From Promethearchaeota archaeon (GTDB taxonomy: Archaea; Asgardarchaeota; Lokiarchaeia; Sigynarchaeales; SOKP01): a DNA stretch of 7,090 nt. Below the pieces are notes generated by a model. That model saw nothing but the letters and a program-made list of their open reading frames with translations. It was not told the origin of the DNA and did not search any database. Position 1 is the stretch's first letter, and the number at the start of each line of letters is the position of its first letter. Made by a program: the position numbers and the translations under genes. The stretch covers positions 1 to 7,090 of the forward strand of contig JAEOTL010000303.1 in the NCBI GenBank assembly GCA_016839845.1, written 5' to 3'. Positions 6,048-7,090 of the stretch are shown here, piece after piece.

Positions 6048-6938
6048 TTATTTTGAATTTACTTTTATTTTCAATTTTGTCTTCAAATCCTTATATCTCG
6101 AACGTAGAGTTACTTCGGTCACCCCTATGGCTTCTACTATCTGTTGCTGGGTAACTTCCAAATTTCTAATTCTACATGCTAAATATATTGCTCCGGCACA
6201 TAATCCCTTTGGATCTTTTCCGCTTACTGAAAACTTCGATATATAGGCAGATAATATGTTGTGAGTCAATGTGCCTATTTCTGAATCTAATCCTAAATCG
6301 GAGATGTACCTGGGAATTAGAGATAATGGGTCTGTAGATTGTGTCTTGATATTAAACTCGCGGATTAACGTACTTACGCTTCTTCTCACGTCTTTGGCTG
6401 AAGATTGCGCTTCCTCTATAATTTCTTGGAGCGTTCTAGGCATATCCTTCTTTCGACACGCAACATATAAACAGGCAGCAACCATCGCGTTGATGGATCG
6501 CCCGCGAAGTAATTTTCTCTTAAACGCCTCAATATAGAGTCGCATTGCCTCTTCTTTTACATAGTTTGGCAAATTTAAATTACTGCCTATCCTTTTCAAT
6601 TCAGTTGAGGCAATCAATAAATTACGCTTCTGCCAGGTAATTCGAGTATTCCATTTTGCCGCTCTTTTTAAATCAGGATTGTTAATCTTTTGCTTATCTA
6701 TAACCGTGCTTAATCCCATATCGGGTAATAATATTGAAATCGGGGCTCCTGTCTGCTCACGACTATTTTTCTCCTGACTAGTATACGCTCTCTTCCCACT
6801 ATGGGAATTATCGACTTCTCGCTCAGAAATGATTAAACCACACTGAGCGCATACAGTCTCCCCCTTTTCTTCTATGTAAATAATTGAACCCTCACATTCG
6901 GGACACGAATTCGAAACTTTATTCATATTCGATATCAT
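6048..6938 (-). CDS. tfb: Archaeal transcription initiation factor B (TFB, TFIIB homologue)
   Basis: This 296-residue general transcription factor joins TBP on the promoter and recruits RNA polymerase. Domains run in order: zinc ribbon C12-x2-C15-x14-C30-x2-C33; B-reader/B-linker region at about 49-85 (KRAYTSQEK, REQTGAP, GLSTVID); first cyclin fold at about 98-190 (LLRGRSINAMVAACLYVACR at 143-162); second cyclin fold at about 195-290, ending with VTEVTLRSRYKDL, the helix-turn-helix that reads the BRE. Length is normal. The usual 'PEWR' before the reader is replaced by SGKR (47-50), so it may be a divergent paralogue. ATG at 6938 is chosen because GGAG (6950-6953) lies 11 bases before it; the next ATG at 6926 would be too far. 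The gene follows the dnaJ stop by six bases and the A run joins them, so the two are almost surely co-transcribed. That suggests stress-linked expression, though no promoter for the pair lies in the window. Confidence 0.95.
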   Translation of the reverse strand: MISNMNKVSNSCPECEGSIIYIEEKGETVCAQCGLIISEREVDNSHSGKRAYTSQEKNSREQTGAPISILLPDMGLSTVIDKQKINNPDLKRAAKWNTRITWQKRNLLIASTELKRIGSNLNLPNYVKEEAMRLYIEAFKRKLLRGRSINAMVAACLYVACRKKDMPRTLQEIIEEAQSSAKDVRRSVSTLIREFNIKTQSTDPLSLIPRYISDLGLDSEIGTLTHNILSAYISKFSVSGKDPKGLCAGAIYLACRIRNLEVTQQQIVEAIGVTEVTLRSRYKDLKTKLKIKVNSK

Positions 6939-6944
6939 TTTTTT

Positions 6945-7090
6945 TTACACTCCTACTGCCTTTAATTTTTCTAATAACTCCTTTTGAGTCTTATTTACCT
7001 TCTTCGGAACCTTAATTCTAATTTTTACCATCAGATTACCTCTTTGTTCCGAATTAATCTTATAAAAGCCTTGATTTTTTAATCGTAATA
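6945..7090 (-). CDS. dnaJ: Chaperone DnaJ (Hsp40), C-terminal end, cut by window edge
   Basis: The last 47 residues of a protein, beginning LRLKNQGF and ending in KAVGV, match the end of the DnaJ C-terminal substrate-binding domain. They show the family pattern 'rlkg.G.....rGdl.v.i.v.vP.kl...qkelLe.l': here GF..., RGNLMVKIRIKVPKKV, then QKELLEKLKAVGV. DnaJ hands unfolded proteins to DnaK (Hsp70) and stimulates its ATPase. The J-domain and zinc-finger region lie outside the window, so a full DnaJ cannot be confirmed, but the ending fits well. The TAA stop is six bases before the TFB start and in the same frame. The final codons GTA GGA GTG contain the likely ribosome site for TFB. Confidence 0.8.
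   Translation of the reverse strand, partial: LRLKNQGFYKINSEQRGNLMVKIRIKVPKKVNKTQKELLEKLKAVGV
6950..6953 (-). promoter_or_regulatory. Shine-Dalgarno candidate for TFB, inside the end of dnaJ
   Basis: GGAG (followed by TGT) is read on the minus strand, with 11 bases before the TFB ATG at 6938. The spacing is a little long, but it is the only candidate. Its place in the final dnaJ codons suggests translational coupling of chaperone and transcription factor. Confidence 0.5.

Noticed and set aside
1..7090. CRISPR array, tRNA/rRNA genes, transposase or insertion-sequence ends
   Set aside because: No regularly spaced repeats, cloverleaf-like or rRNA-like stretches, transposase motifs or terminal inverted repeats were seen. 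Almost all sequence is used by the genes listed.

Overview
The window looks like a piece of a low-GC archaeal chromosome. The strongest evidence is a complete archaeal/eukaryotic-type transcription factor B (minus strand, 6048-6938): zinc ribbon, B-reader region and two cyclin folds, a protein bacteria do not have. AT-rich, TATA-like upstream regions and T-rich gene ends without clear hairpins fit an archaeon. The TFB wording, together with bacterial-looking metabolic genes beside it, reminds me of Asgard (Lokiarchaeia-like) genomes. That lineage call is inference from memory and is not proven here.

Layout. (1) Minus strand, 3250 down to 1: a three-gene redox cluster, read in the order FAD-binding oxidase (1784-3250), HdrD/GlcF-like iron-sulfur protein (423-1733), second FAD-binding oxidase (1-422, cut by the window edge). 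The last two abut, with a strong Shine-Dalgarno sequence inside the end of the upstream gene. (2) 3251-3364: a 114-bp AT-rich divergent promoter region. (3) Plus strand, 3365-4909: a two-gene ABC exporter, ATPase then ABC-2 permease, with zero spacing. (4) 4910-4966: a T-rich convergent gap. (5) Minus strand, 4967-5947: a class II fructose-bisphosphate aldolase of bacterial type. (6) 5948-6047: a 100-bp gap with the TFB terminator and the aldolase promoter. (7) Minus strand, 7090 down to 6048: the C-terminal end of DnaJ followed six bases later by TFB, whose ribosome binding site lies in the last dnaJ codons.

How the genes work together. The redox cluster is probably one flavin/iron-sulfur oxidoreductase of the glycolate/lactate oxidase type: two flavoproteins oxidise an organic acid or similar substrate and pass electrons to the cysteine-rich iron-sulfur subunit. 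The substrate and final acceptor cannot be read from the sequence. The ABC pair forms one exporter. The aldolase appears to be a separate single-gene unit serving glycolysis or gluconeogenesis. The DnaJ-TFB pair links a chaperone gene to a general transcription factor, which suggests, but does not show, stress-linked production of this TFB.

No RNA genes, CRISPR array, mobile element or gene-free stretch above 300 bases was seen. Most of the content belongs to recognisable families. The points most worth a second look are the DnaJ-TFB coupling, the altered TFB B-reader, the doubled flavoprotein cluster and the bacterial-type aldolase next to archaeal transcription machinery.
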